Shown piece by piece: positions 42,075 through 51,597 of a stretch of DNA of 64,000 nt (position 1 is the stretch's first letter; every line of letters starts with the position of its first letter). The translations under genes were made by a program, and so were the position numbers. This DNA comes from Roseinatronobacter domitianus. Lineage in GTDB: Bacteria; Pseudomonadota; Alphaproteobacteria; Rhodobacterales; Rhodobacteraceae. Location: the NCBI RefSeq assembly GCF_023336755.1, contig NZ_JALZWP010000003.1, positions 124,001 through 188,000 on the forward strand. Direction: 5' to 3'. The notes beneath the pieces are model-generated. The model made no database searches. It worked only from the letters and a program-made list of their open reading frames with translations, and was not told the origin of the DNA.

Positions 42075-44287
42075 GGTTTCTCTCGGGTTGAGATGACAAG
42101 CCGCAAAGCGACCAGGGCTGACGCCATGGCAAGGAATAACATCAAGAATGTGTAGAAAATCGGGCGCGCAGAGACGAAATTGCCCATTGCGGTGCGGAAA
42201 TTCTGAAAGGACCATGGCTCCAGCATGATCGGACGACGATCCGGCGCGATCCAGTTGTCCCAGCGCCCGTCATAGCCAAGGATGGACACTTGCCCGCGCG
42301 GACCACGCCCATAGGCGCGCGCCCCCGCGATAGAGTTCGCGATTTGCGTAATGTCGCTATCCGGGCTGCGTAGCATCCAGATTTCGTCAGGGCGATCGGG
42401 GTCCAGATGAAACAGAACCGCTTGCCCGCGCCGTTCGGACAGCCACGCATTCAGCTGGTCGCCATTTGACGGGAAAATCCTGTCGCGCACCCAATAGACC
42501 TTGTCGAGCACAAGCGCCCAGATATTGCTCAGGGCTGCCGTAAACCCACGCTCTTGCTGCCGGCGCACGGCGAAAGGGTCATCAACCGTGCGTTGTTCGG
42601 CAAGAAGCGCCTCGTATTCCGGGGTTATCAACACCGTGTCTTCAAGCAATTTCCGATCAGCCCGATGATGCGCCATCGGAACTGCGCCCAGATCGTCGAT
42701 GGAGACAAGATGCAGCGTGGACGACCGAATATCGCCACGTGCGCGGGCCAGCACAGCCGACAAGGTCAGAATGTCATTTTCGGAATAGGCGCGACCGCTC
42801 AGCTCGTTCTGGCGCAGGCTGTCCGGCGTTAGCGCGCTAAAGGCAAGGTCCATGTCCGGGATCGACATGGGCGGGCTATAGGGCACGAAGAGGCTGGACG
42901 TTTCGCCGATCTGAAGGAAGGGCTGGTCGTAGGCGGGGCATGGCAGATCAGCGGGATCGCCCGGCACCATCATTTCGAATGTCAGGGTGTTGGTGCCCGG
43001 CTGCATGATCCGTGCCTCGAAATCAATCGGGAAACGGACAATCGGTGCCCCGCCGTCGCCGCGCAACGGCAACAGGCGGACGGATTGGCCATTGACCCGG
43101 ATCAGCAACAGCGAGCCCTGCGGCAACCCTTCGACATAGGCGTAATCCAGATAGATGCGGGCCTTCTCAGCCGTCAGGATCAGCCAGTCATCCGGCAGGC
43201 GAAACGGATGATTGCGGATCGCATAGCGTTGCGAAAAACTTTCGGTGTGAATGCCGAAATTGGCAAAGGTATTCTCTGCATCCGCGACAAGCAAAGAGGC
43301 GCGGTCAGCCTGCTCCTGCGGTTCCAGTTGTGGGATCTGCCCCAGCAGATCAGCCGGACGGGTGCCTTGCGCCACTTCCAGCACCATGACGCGCGCTCCG
43401 TCGCCACCAACCTGAAAACTGACGCGCGACTGCGCCGCGGGAAGGATGGTAATGCGGGCCTGTGCTGGTGTCTCGCGTTCCAGCGTCCAGTAGTCGGTGA
43501 AGGCAAAGACAACCGGCGCACCGACCAGCGACTGGTTCAACCGGCGCACAAGGGCGCGGCGCCAGTTTTCGGCCTCGGCGCCAAGGCTGTCGATACCCCG
43601 AATTTCAACCGGCGCAAGCGCTGCCGATTGCGCTGCCAGTCCCATCATGAAATCGTCAGGCCCGATTGCGCCGTTATCTGCATCTTGCACCAACCCGCTG
43701 TGGGTTAGATCAATATCGCTCCACAGGTCGAAAGACGCTTCGGGGCCACAAAATATGCGGTGCCCCTGACGGAACTCGATCTGCACCGCGTTGCGGCCTG
43801 CGCGCAATGTGCCGGGGGCAAGGATGAACTCGTCGCTGTCCTCGGACTCGAAATTGTCAAGAGACGTGCGCCCCAGATCGACCCCATTCACCAGCACCCG
43901 CATGAAGGAGCGTTCCGGCAATAGATTGATGCTGGACACGGTGACAAGTTGCAGCCGTTGGGTGCGGCCGGGATCCGCAACATAAAGGTCGAAACTGACC
44001 AATTCGCGTTCACCTGTGACCCGCGCAAGCGGTCCGTTCCGCTGCACCTGCAGATCGGTCAGGCGCAGGGGTGAAACCCATTTGCGCTGCTCCGGCGCGG
44101 TCTGATCCCCGTCCGCAGGGCCGTATTGACGCAAACGGTCGCTTGGGTCGATTCCGTCGGCCAGTTGACTGCTAAGCGGCATATCCTGCTCGGGCAGAAG
44201 GATCATCCCGCCCTGGGAAAGCGCCACGGTTGGTGCAAGCGAACATGCGAGGGCGATGGCCGACAGTATAACGGGAATCCGGATCAT
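42071..44287 (-). CDS. bcsB: Cyclic-di-GMP-linked cellulose synthase regulatory subunit
   Basis: A 738-residue periplasmic protein with signal peptide (residues 1-25) and a single C-terminal membrane anchor (about residues 707-730). Two carbohydrate-binding/flavodoxin-like repeats (for example FESEDSDEFILAPGTLRAG and the later repeat) typify BcsB, which guides the nascent glucan across the periplasm and is essential for BcsA catalysis. The stop overlaps the bcsZ start, and its start overlaps bcsA by four bases. Confidence 0.88.
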   Translation of the reverse strand: MIRIPVILSAIALACSLAPTVALSQGGMILLPEQDMPLSSQLADGIDPSDRLRQYGPADGDQTAPEQRKWVSPLRLTDLQVQRNGPLARVTGERELVSFDLYVADPGRTQRLQLVTVSSINLLPERSFMRVLVNGVDLGRTSLDNFESEDSDEFILAPGTLRAGRNAVQIEFRQGHRIFCGPEASFDLWSDIDLTHSGLVQDADNGAIGPDDFMMGLAAQSAALAPVEIRGIDSLGAEAENWRRALVRRLNQSLVGAPVVFAFTDYWTLERETPAQARITILPAAQSRVSFQVGGDGARVMVLEVAQGTRPADLLGQIPQLEPQEQADRASLLVADAENTFANFGIHTESFSQRYAIRNHPFRLPDDWLILTAEKARIYLDYAYVEGLPQGSLLLIRVNGQSVRLLPLRGDGGAPIVRFPIDFEARIMQPGTNTLTFEMMVPGDPADLPCPAYDQPFLQIGETSSLFVPYSPPMSIPDMDLAFSALTPDSLRQNELSGRAYSENDILTLSAVLARARGDIRSSTLHLVSIDDLGAVPMAHHRADRKLLEDTVLITPEYEALLAEQRTVDDPFAVRRQQERGFTAALSNIWALVLDKVYWVRDRIFPSNGDQLNAWLSERRGQAVLFHLDPDRPDEIWMLRSPDSDITQIANSIAGARAYGRGPRGQVSILGYDGRWDNWIAPDRRPIMLEPWSFQNFRTAMGNFVSARPIFYTFLMLFLAMASALVALRLVISTREKP

Positions 44288-46713
44288 GCGTTCGTCCCCC
44301 GGTCAATGGGCGTGCCATAGGTTCCAGGCCGGGCAGCCCCGCGCGCCGCGCTCTCTGATCGCGTCAGCATCTGTTTCATCGGATGGACGGGCTCGCTCAA
44401 CACCGGGTCGAAGGTCTCGCCAAACGCAAGGATATGCGCCGGATGATCCTCGACGATCGCCACCTCACGCTCGCGCTCTTCGGCGCGCTTGCGCCGGGCG
44501 GGTTCGTTGACGATCATGCGCATGACATGCGCCACAGAGGTAAAGGCCAAAGAGACAACATACCCCATGCCCTTCAACAGCGGCATAGGTTTGTTCCGGC
44601 TTTCGCGGACCCGTTCCCATACGGCGGAATCGCCGAAGATAAGATGCGCGATGGTTTCCCGCACGATCAGCGATTGCTCCGGGTCGTAGCGCACGCCCAA
44701 AACAACCCCGGAAGGGTCACGGCTGATATTGACCACCTGCACCCGCACCGCGTTTTCCAGATGCGGCGATTTCGGAAATTCCGGGGTAAAGTAGAACACT
44801 GTACCCTTTTCCAGCCGGGTAAGTTCGGTAAGATCGGTGTCTGGGCCGGGTATCAGCTTCAGCTTGCAGCCACTGGTCGAGGAATCGAGCACGGTTGCCG
44901 CCGTAAACGTATATTGCTCGCCCGCGCCAATCGCGGCAACGGCTGGCACATTCATCTCTACCCTTGGCACGGCACGGCGCTGGCGGCGCTCACCGATGGC
45001 CCCCAGAGCGGCAGACAGGATGATGAAATTGAAAATCGCCCATCCACCCACGATCATCAGGATGTTGTGGTCGCCAGGAAAAAGAACCCAGCGAATGGCA
45101 CCTGCAAGAACGCCCAGAAGCGTGATGCCCCACAGCACAAGAAGCGGGCGGTAGATCGGCGACAGGAAGTCCTCTTCCAGCACCTCGTCCTTGGCGGTCA
45201 CGTTAAACTTGGCGCCGCGCGGCCTGAAAATGGTGCGCAGCACAACGCCCGACAAATAGGGCGCCTGTGCCGTTTCATACAATTCCGAGATCAAAGGCCA
45301 GCGCACCCGCGCATAAAGCCCGTTCTGCACCATGAAGCTGATCGCCATGTAGCTTGACATGTAGACCGCGACTTCCTGAATGGTTGCGACGAAAATCTGC
45401 AACTCGAAGAACAGGTAGGCCAAGGGCGCAAGGATGAAGGTCATACGCACCAACGGGAATAACCAGAAGGTCATCGAATTCAGGTAGCACAGCCGCTGGC
45501 TTAGGCTCATCCCCTTGCGGCGCAACGGGTTTTTCAGGCGCAGAAGCTGCATCATGCCCGTGGCCCAGCGCCCGCGCTGTTCGATGAAAGAGGTAAAGGT
45601 TTCCGGCTGAAGCCCCGCGATCATGGCATGATCGACATATAGACTTTTCCACCCTTGGCTGTGAATTTCCAACGCGGTTTCGGCATCTTCGGTGATCGTC
45701 TCACCGGCGAAACCGCCCACAGAGTCGAGGGCAGCGCGGCGCAGAACAGACGCAGAGCCACAAAAGAAAGCACCGCCCCAGCGGTCAAGACCCTTATGGC
45801 CCTGATGGTAGAACATCTCGTTTTCCGGCGGGCAATCCGCGCGCAAACCGATATTGCGGTCCACGGGGTCCGGGTTCAGGAAGAAATGGGGCGTTTGAAC
45901 AAGAAACAGCTTTGGGTCGACGACAAAATACCCAACCGTGCGCGCAAGGAAATCCCGCGCCGGGACGTGGTCGGCATCGAACACCACGACCAAATCGCCA
46001 TCCAGCCGCTCCAGTGCCGCAGACATGTTCCCGGCCTTGGCGTTGATGTTGCGCTCACGGGTAGAATAAACGATGCCCAGCTCTGCGCACAGTGCCTGCA
46101 AATCGGCCCGGCGCTTGCGTGCAGCCTGCGCCTTTACCGGATCATCACTGTTACAACGTTCATCGGTGCCGCCATCATCGCACAAGACAACCGTGCGCTT
46201 GTTCTGCGGGTAGTGCATGTTCTTGGCCGCCGACAACGTAACCGAAAGCATCTCGATCGGCTCGTTATAGCTGGGCACCAGAATATCGACCGTTGGCAAA
46301 CTGGATGCGGCCACCTTGGGCGGCAACTTCCGCTCTACTGGATCGGCGGTGATGAACGAACTGACAAAGAACACGCAGATCGCATAGGTCTCGACAATGA
46401 ACAACGCCACTGCGATGGCAAAAGACAAGGGTTCATCAATCGGCGGCAGGGTCGAGGTGACGCGCCAGAACCAATAGCGCATCACGATTGCTGACGCGAT
46501 CGCCAGCAATGCGAAGCGCGCAACGATGGATTTCATGGTAAAGGGTTTGAGAACCGCAACGCCCAGCACTGCGAAAAGGCCTAAGGCCCCCTGCACCGCG
46601 TTCGAAGTCGGAATACTGGACAAAAATGCGAGCGGAATGACAATCGCAAACCACAGAAATGCGAGGAAAATCTCGCCCGGCTTCAGCCGCCTGTTGGCAA
46701 TAAGCAAACTCAT
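44284..46713 (-). CDS. bcsA: Cellulose synthase catalytic subunit with PilZ domain
   Basis: An 809-residue inner-membrane GT2 synthase that polymerises UDP-glucose into beta-1,4-glucan and threads it through its own channel. Catalytic motifs are complete: DDGG, FDADH (about residue 246-250), TEDAETALE (about 341) and QRGRW (about 381). The C-terminal PilZ domain carries the cyclic-di-GMP ligands RRQRRAVPR (about 579) and DSSTSG (about 611-616), so activity should require cyclic-di-GMP. Eight membrane segments can be placed. It is the second gene of the operon. Confidence 0.95.
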   Translation of the reverse strand: MSLLIANRRLKPGEIFLAFLWFAIVIPLAFLSSIPTSNAVQGALGLFAVLGVAVLKPFTMKSIVARFALLAIASAIVMRYWFWRVTSTLPPIDEPLSFAIAVALFIVETYAICVFFVSSFITADPVERKLPPKVAASSLPTVDILVPSYNEPIEMLSVTLSAAKNMHYPQNKRTVVLCDDGGTDERCNSDDPVKAQAARKRRADLQALCAELGIVYSTRERNINAKAGNMSAALERLDGDLVVVFDADHVPARDFLARTVGYFVVDPKLFLVQTPHFFLNPDPVDRNIGLRADCPPENEMFYHQGHKGLDRWGGAFFCGSASVLRRAALDSVGGFAGETITEDAETALEIHSQGWKSLYVDHAMIAGLQPETFTSFIEQRGRWATGMMQLLRLKNPLRRKGMSLSQRLCYLNSMTFWLFPLVRMTFILAPLAYLFFELQIFVATIQEVAVYMSSYMAISFMVQNGLYARVRWPLISELYETAQAPYLSGVVLRTIFRPRGAKFNVTAKDEVLEEDFLSPIYRPLLVLWGITLLGVLAGAIRWVLFPGDHNILMIVGGWAIFNFIILSAALGAIGERRQRRAVPRVEMNVPAVAAIGAGEQYTFTAATVLDSSTSGCKLKLIPGPDTDLTELTRLEKGTVFYFTPEFPKSPHLENAVRVQVVNISRDPSGVVLGVRYDPEQSLIVRETIAHLIFGDSAVWERVRESRNKPMPLLKGMGYVVSLAFTSVAHVMRMIVNEPARRKRAEEREREVAIVEDHPAHILAFGETFDPVLSEPVHPMKQMLTRSESAARGAARPGTYGTPIDRGTNA

Positions 46714-46734
46714 AAACTAGGCTCCAAAATAAGG

Positions 46735-47322
46735 TTAACCCGGCAATCCAAGGCCGAACGCACTCGTACCAATCGGGGCTAGGGCACGTTCGACCGTCCC
46801 CGATACACAGTTTCTCATCATGATATCCAAAGCACCGGTGCCGCGCGGCAAGGCGCGGCTCGCGGTTTGGGTCCGGCGAAATGCCAGAACGCAGACCACA
46901 TCGCCACCAGGGCGGATGGTCGAATAGGTAATGTCGCCAAAGCTGTCAGTTGTCGCGGTCAACGCGCCTTCGGAAATACCCGCAAACGGGCTGGGGGCGC
47001 CGCCGAACTGCATAAGTTGCTCGCTCAGAACAAACCTTGTGCCACGCGCAAGGCTACCCTGCTGGGCGCGCAGCATGATGACGTTTTCACCGGCAAGCGA
47101 TGTCGGGTTCGGCAAGGTGATACGTTGCTCTATCGCACCGCCAAGGTCACGCTCCATGACCAACATGGCCGACGGGACACTGACAAAGGCGCGCGATGCA
47201 GGAACAACGCGAAACTCTGTCACGGCCTCTGCCAGTTCGGTCGGGCTGTCGGTATTTCCCGGCAGACGGATACCGCAAGCCGACAGCGCGACAAGCCCGG
47301 TCAACAGCATAACAAGGCGCAT
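46735..47322 (-). CDS. BcsN-like cellulose biosynthesis lipoprotein
   Basis: About 195 residues from the methionine of MRLVMLLTGLVALSACG, a lipoprotein signal with the lipobox LSAC. The mature part has a repeated beta-strand character (FVSVPSAMLVMERDLGGAIEQRITLPN), resembling the BcsN family found at the head of alphaproteobacterial cellulose operons. It is the promoter-proximal gene, 21 bases upstream of bcsA. A role in cellulose output is inferred. Confidence 0.6.
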   Translation of the reverse strand: MRLVMLLTGLVALSACGIRLPGNTDSPTELAEAVTEFRVVPASRAFVSVPSAMLVMERDLGGAIEQRITLPNPTSLAGENVIMLRAQQGSLARGTRFVLSEQLMQFGGAPSPFAGISEGALTATTDSFGDITYSTIRPGGDVVCVLAFRRTQTASRALPRGTGALDIMMRNCVSGTVERALAPIGTSAFGLGLPG

Positions 47323-47549
47323 TGCGCTGAAAGAAAACTTTGCCCCTGCGGAGGCTACTGGAAAATAAAGCTGCATTGTTCTGCCCGATCACGGAACAGG
47401 GCACCTAGCCGAGCACCGCCACCAGGGACGGTCTGCGCACACACGCAATTGCTCTGGTCAAGTGACCTGCACATAGGTTGCCTCTGTCTCTGCCTCTGTG
47501 GGTATCCTTCTTTCGGGATACGCCATCGCCCTTTTGATAGGGTTTTGTC

Positions 47550-47578
47550 TAATTAGAGTGATATTACCGAATTGTCAG
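47550..47578 (-). promoter_or_regulatory. Candidate promoter of the cellulose operon
   Basis: On the minus strand CTGACA (47573-47578) and TAATTA (47550-47555) are separated by exactly 17 bases. Initiation would be near 47543, giving a leader of about 220 bases before the BcsN-like start. The stretch 47323-47793 holds no other gene I can support; a G+C-poor segment and a weak GGTGG/CCACC hairpin near 47715 are all I see. Confidence 0.5.
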
Positions 47579-47793
47579 GGTTGTGGCAACATTCCATCGA
47601 ATTGAGGGCAACTGGCACCATCCCGGCGCGTCGACTCAGCTTGAGCGGGAATAAATCCTGTGGCGGATACATTAATAAGAGAACCGCGAAGCCTAGATTA
47701 TCGCATATTTGGTGGCGGGCTCCACCCAACCGCAACATGCGGTGTGCTTGTCCATTTGACACGCCTGTTGCCCATTGGACACAAGCAGCAGGG

Positions 47794-48273
47794 TCACGCG
47801 CGCAGATACTCTTGCAGGCGGCAACCAGGGTCGGCGCTACGCAATTGAAACTCCGCGTTTTTACGCCATGCGTCAAGGGCTACGGGCGGGAAGAACGTAT
47901 CGGCATCAGGGATGTCGAGCGCAACCTCCGTTATCAGCAACCTATCCGCCAAAGGCAGGAACGCGCTATATATTCCCGCCCCCCCAATCGCATAGACCCG
48001 CGCATAGCCCGCATTGGTGGCTATGTCTTGCGCTGTCGCCAAGGTTGCGGTGCGCACACCCTCTTGCGTCAGCGGGCGCGAAGTGACGACAATGTTCAAC
48101 CGCCTTGGCAAAGGCCGTTTCGGCAGGCTCTCCCAAGTATTGCGCCCCATGATAAGCGCGCCACCCAAAGTTTCGCGCTGGAAAAAGGCCAGATCTTCGG
48201 GGGCAGTCCATGGAATTGTATTGCCACGCCCGATGGCCCCATTGCGCGCCCGTGCCACAATCAAGGTCAACAT
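47794..48273 (-). CDS. folA: Dihydrofolate reductase
   Basis: A 159-residue enzyme reducing dihydrofolate to tetrahydrofolate. The opening LIVARARNGAIGRGNTIPW (with Trp and the active-site region), IMGRNTWESLP, and the second glycine motif YAIGGAGIYSAFLPLADRLLITEV identify DHFR. Its ATG overlaps the thyA stop by one base (TGATG), the usual thyA-folA coupling for thymidylate synthesis. Confidence 0.95.
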   Translation of the reverse strand: MLTLIVARARNGAIGRGNTIPWTAPEDLAFFQRETLGGALIMGRNTWESLPKRPLPRRLNIVVTSRPLTQEGVRTATLATAQDIATNAGYARVYAIGGAGIYSAFLPLADRLLITEVALDIPDADTFFPPVALDAWRKNAEFQLRSADPGCRLQEYLRA

Positions 48274-49052
48274 CAGACTGCCACCGGAGCCTTGATCGCC
48301 GGGTGCGGATCATAGCCCTCGATCCGAAAATCATCGAAGGTGAAATCGAAAATACTATCGGGTGTGCGCAGTATTTCCATGCGCGGCAAGGGGCGCAAGG
48401 TCCGCGACAACTGAGTTTGCACCTGCTCCATATGGTTGGAATAGATATGCGCGTCGCCCATCGTATGCACGAAGGTTCCCGGCTCCAGATCACAGACCCG
48501 TGCCAACATCATCTGCAACAACGCATAAGAGGCAATGTTGAACGGCACACCAAGGAACATATCGGCCGATCGCTGATAAAGCTGCAAATGCAACTTGCCG
48601 GCCAAAACCCGCACCTGCCACAGCGTATGGCAAGGCGGAAGCGCCATGTCGGGCACATCTGCCGGGTTCCAAGCCGACACGATCAAGCGGCGGCTGTCGG
48701 GAGAGGTCTTGATCTGCTGCACCAATGTCGCGATCTGATCCACACCGCCGAAATTGCGCCATTGCTGGCCATAGACCGGCCCAAGATCGCCGGTTTCATC
48801 GGCCCATTCATCCCAGATCGAGACGCCATTGGCTTTCAAATACCCGATATTCGTGTCACCAGACAGAAACCAAAGCAGTTCGTGAATGACAGATTTAAGA
48901 TGCACGCGCTTGGTCGTGACAAGCGGGAACCCATCGGCCAGATCATAGCGCATGCTCAACCCAAAGACTGACAGAGTGCCAGTGCCAGTGCGGTCATCGC
49001 TGGGCGTGCCATGCTCCAGAATATAGCGCAAACCGTCCAGATATTGCTGCAT
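48273..49052 (-). CDS. thyA: Thymidylate synthase
   Basis: A 259-residue ThyA that methylates dUMP using methylenetetrahydrofolate. The catalytic Cys is in [10 protein letters not shown], with the dUMP-binding arginines in [14 protein letters not shown] and the C-terminal folate contacts. Two upstream ATG codons (49070 and 49061) give an N-terminal extension that lacks support. Length matches E. coli ThyA (264). It is co-transcribed with folA. Confidence 0.95.
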   Translation of the reverse strand: MQQYLDGLRYILEHGTPSDDRTGTGTLSVFGLSMRYDLADGFPLVTTKRVHLKSVIHELLWFLSGDTNIGYLKANGVSIWDEWADETGDLGPVYGQQWRNFGGVDQIATLVQQIKTSPDSRRLIVSAWNPADVPDMALPPCHTLWQVRVLAGKLHLQLYQRSADMFLGVPFNIASYALLQMMLARVCDLEPGTFVHTMGDAHIYSNHMEQVQTQLSRTLRPLPRMEILRTPDSIFDFTFDDFRIEGYDPHPAIKAPVAV

Positions 49053-49184
49053 AGCTCTGCCCATCCACATTATACTGTGATTTTTTTAACAATGCCCGGA
49101 TTCGGCGCGCTTGAAAAGCCCCTGTCACGGGGTTGAACGCAACGCGAAAGGTCATACCTGCCTCGCAGAACAAGGAGAGATGAT

Positions 49185-49607
49185 ATGCGCTATCTGCACA
49201 CAATGGTTCGGGTCAAGGATCTTGACGCCTCCATGGCGTTTTACAAACTGCTCGGGCTAGAGGAAATCCGCCGCCACGACAGCGAAGGTGGCCGGTTTTC
49301 ACTGATCTTCATGGCACCGCCCGGACAGCCCGAATGCCCGGTTGAACTGACATGGAACTGGGACGGAGATGAGGCGCTGCCTTCGGACAGCCGTCATTTC
49401 GGACATTTAGCCTATGAGGTCGAAGACATTCACGCAACCTGCCAGCATCTGATGGACAATGGCGTCACGATAAACCGTCCGCCACGCGACGGGCACATGG
49501 CTTTCGTCCGCTCACCCGACAATATTTCGATCGAACTTCTGCAAAAGGGGGAATCCCTCGCGCCAGCAGAGCCTTGGGCCAGCATGGGCAATACCGGCCA
49601 TTGGTAA
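49185..49607 (+). CDS. Glyoxalase/VOC-family protein, GloA-like
   Basis: A 140-residue vicinal-oxygen-chelate protein with two beta-alpha-beta-beta-beta modules. The opening RYLHTMVRVKDLDASMAFYKLLGL and the later HLAYEVEDIHATCQHLMDNG with PDNISIELLQK match lactoylglutathione lyases (His and Glu metal ligands at the expected strand positions). GloA detoxifies methylglyoxal with glutathione; a different VOC activity is possible. A strong AAGGAGAG ribosome site precedes the start. Confidence 0.75.
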   Translation: MRYLHTMVRVKDLDASMAFYKLLGLEEIRRHDSEGGRFSLIFMAPPGQPECPVELTWNWDGDEALPSDSRHFGHLAYEVEDIHATCQHLMDNGVTINRPPRDGHMAFVRSPDNISIELLQKGESLAPAEPWASMGNTGHW

Positions 49608-49611
49608 GGTG

Positions 49612-50448
49612 TCAGTCCCGCACAGGGGCAAAGAAAATGCCATCGTCCAGCACCGCTTGGACGGTGGCACGCTTCACCACCTGATCGCCTTGGGCGAACG
49701 CATAGGTCAGTGACATGTCACACAGCTGGTTTATCAGGCGCGGCACGCCTCCCGTCACTTCATGAATGACCATGACCGCCTGCTTGCTGAAGATATTGGG
49801 CTTGCCACCCGCCACTTTAAGGCGGTGCGAAACATAGTGCAGCACGGTTTCAGGCTGCATATACGGAAGATGGTAATTTGCTGCGACACGCTGGGCAAAC
49901 TGCACCAATTCGCGGCGACGGACATGATCGCGCAATTCTGGCTGACCGATCAGGAAAAGCTGCAAGACCTCTTCCTTGCCAAGGTTGATATTGGTCAACA
50001 TGCGCAACTCTTCCAGCGCCTCTAGCGACAGGTTCTGCGCCTCGTCAATGACCAGCAGCACCCGCCGCCCTTCGTTGAATTCCTGGATCAAGAATTCCTG
50101 CACCTTCAGGAACTTGGATTCGTCGCTTAGATCGCTCTGCGTCAGCTCCGGCAGCAGCCATTGCAAAATCTCGCGGGTGTTGGGACGCGTATTCGTGACC
50201 AGCGCGATGGACAGACTGTCATCGTCATCAGCCTCTTCAATGAAATGCTGCAAAAGCACGGTCTTGCCCGCACCGATCTCGCCGGTCAGCAGGGTGATGG
50301 GCGCGCGTGTCGACAGGCCATATTGCAGCATGGCATAGGCACCGCGCGCGGTATCGGACCAGAACAGGAATTCGGGATCGGGCGTCAGGGAAAACGGCCG
50401 TTGCTTGAACGAGAAATGCTCCAGATACGACGAAAATCCATGTGCCAT
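49612..50448 (-). CDS. ExeA/GspA-like AAA ATPase
   Basis: A 278-residue ATPase. Walker A is TGEIGAGKTVLLQHF, Walker B LLVIDEAQNLSLEALEELR, and the C-terminal part lists a sensor region (GGVPRLINQLCD). This family includes ExeA of type II secretion and the ATPases found beside exopolysaccharide or exosortase clusters. The opening HFSFKQRPFSLTPDPEFLFWS is family-typical. It is divergent from the ExoY-like gene with a 447-base gap, suggesting a surface-polymer role. No secretion genes are nearby. Confidence 0.75.
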   Translation of the reverse strand: MAHGFSSYLEHFSFKQRPFSLTPDPEFLFWSDTARGAYAMLQYGLSTRAPITLLTGEIGAGKTVLLQHFIEEADDDDSLSIALVTNTRPNTREILQWLLPELTQSDLSDESKFLKVQEFLIQEFNEGRRVLLVIDEAQNLSLEALEELRMLTNINLGKEEVLQLFLIGQPELRDHVRRRELVQFAQRVAANYHLPYMQPETVLHYVSHRLKVAGGKPNIFSKQAVMVIHEVTGGVPRLINQLCDMSLTYAFAQGDQVVKRATVQAVLDDGIFFAPVRD

Positions 50449-50835
50449 AATGCTTCTGCCCCTTGCGACGATACCCGCAGATCATGCGATACTGTTTCGA
50501 CATGACGAAATTTAAGCGTAAACGCGGCAAACGCGTGGCATCGTTTTCGCAGCTTTCGGCGCTGACGCTGTGCAAGTCAATCCCATTGCAATCGAATCGT
50601 TTCCAGATGGGCACCGTGACATGCCGATGGCCAAACTGCGCGACCGGGCCTCTTGGAAACAAATTGTAAACACGCGTAGCTTTGTCCACCAAAGAATAAC
50701 AATCGAACACGATTCATGTGTCAGCCCCCCGCAGTTCACTCTTTTTTAATGAAAAAACGCAAGGTTAAGGGTAAGTTAAAGTTGTGTCCGACCAAGACCA
50801 TAATCATGCCACGAAAACTTGGCTTGATGCGAGGA

Positions 50836-50850
50836 CCGCAAGTGTTGCGG
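50836..50850 (+). other. Hairpin in the 447-base region upstream of the sugar transferase
   Basis: Perfect 6-base stem CCGCAA (50836-50841) / TTGCGG (50845-50850) with a 3-base loop, 46 bases before the sugar-transferase start. The rest of 50449-50895 holds no gene I can support. It is A+T-richer than its flanks, with a run TCTTTTTTAATGAAAAAACG at about 50739-50759. Confidence 0.4.
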
Positions 50851-50895
50851 CCCAAGTTGAAAGTAGCATGAGTACGATGGGTAAGGGTAAAAAGC

Positions 50896-51591
50896 ATGAC
50901 AATGACGTTTCAACATAACAAGATGGAGGCCACGCAAGTGGTGGCCAAAGACAACTACGACCAGACGATCAATGCGGACGGGTTCTACGTCCGCTATGGA
51001 AAGCGGGTCTTGGACCTTGCCATCGTCCTCGCGTCCTTGCCGATTGTTATTCCTGTGCTGCTGGTCTGCGCCCTTGCAAACCTCCTGACGCGCAATCCGA
51101 TTTTCTATACCCAATTGCGCCTTGGCCAACATGGCCAAATCTTCCGCATCTGGAAACTGTCGACGATGCATCCGAACGCTGACAAACTTCTGGAAGATCT
51201 GCTGGCGAACGACCCGGAGCGCGCGCGCGAATGGCAAAGCACGCAAAAACTGAAGGATGACCCTAGGATTACACGGGTCGGGGCGTTTCTACGCCGTACC
51301 TCTATCGACGAAATTCCGCAGCTTTTCAACGTTTTGAAAGGCGATATGAGCTTGCTCGGCCCGCGCCCGATGATGCTGGATCAGATCGAACTTTACGGCC
51401 CGACACTCGATGTTTATCTTTCCATGAAGCCGGGGATCTCGGGCAAATGGCAGGTGTCCGAGCGCAATGACGCCCATTTCCGGCGCCGTGCCCAGATCGA
51501 CGTGGAATATGCGTCTGACCTAACCCTTGGCACCGATCTGAAACTTGTCTTGGAAACCATTCGGACCCTAATTCGCAGCACGGGTTACTAA
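50896..51591 (+). CDS. Undecaprenyl-phosphate sugar phosphotransferase, ExoY-like
   Basis: A 231-residue initiating glycosyl-1-phosphate transferase that starts polysaccharide repeat units on undecaprenyl phosphate. A single N-terminal membrane helix (LDLAIVLASLPIVIPVLLVCAL, about residues 40-61) is followed by the catalytic domain with FYTQLRLGQHG, FLRRTSIDEIPQLFNVLKGDMSLLGPRP and the C-terminal PGISGKWQVS. The pattern matches ExoY and short WbaP-type enzymes. No polymer cluster surrounds it, so the pathway partners are elsewhere. The start was taken at 50896. Confidence 0.82.
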   Translation: MTMTFQHNKMEATQVVAKDNYDQTINADGFYVRYGKRVLDLAIVLASLPIVIPVLLVCALANLLTRNPIFYTQLRLGQHGQIFRIWKLSTMHPNADKLLEDLLANDPERAREWQSTQKLKDDPRITRVGAFLRRTSIDEIPQLFNVLKGDMSLLGPRPMMLDQIELYGPTLDVYLSMKPGISGKWQVSERNDAHFRRRAQIDVEYASDLTLGTDLKLVLETIRTLIRSTGY

Positions 51592-51597
51592 CACCAG

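Noticed and set aside
47553-47876. A 107-residue minus-strand frame between folA and the cellulose operon
   Set aside because: It overlaps the folA 3' end and the candidate cellulose promoter, with no domain or ribosome site.
50463-50669. A 68-residue plus-strand frame in the ATPase/sugar-transferase gap
   Set aside because: No ribosome site, odd composition and no family resemblance; the gap looks regulatory.
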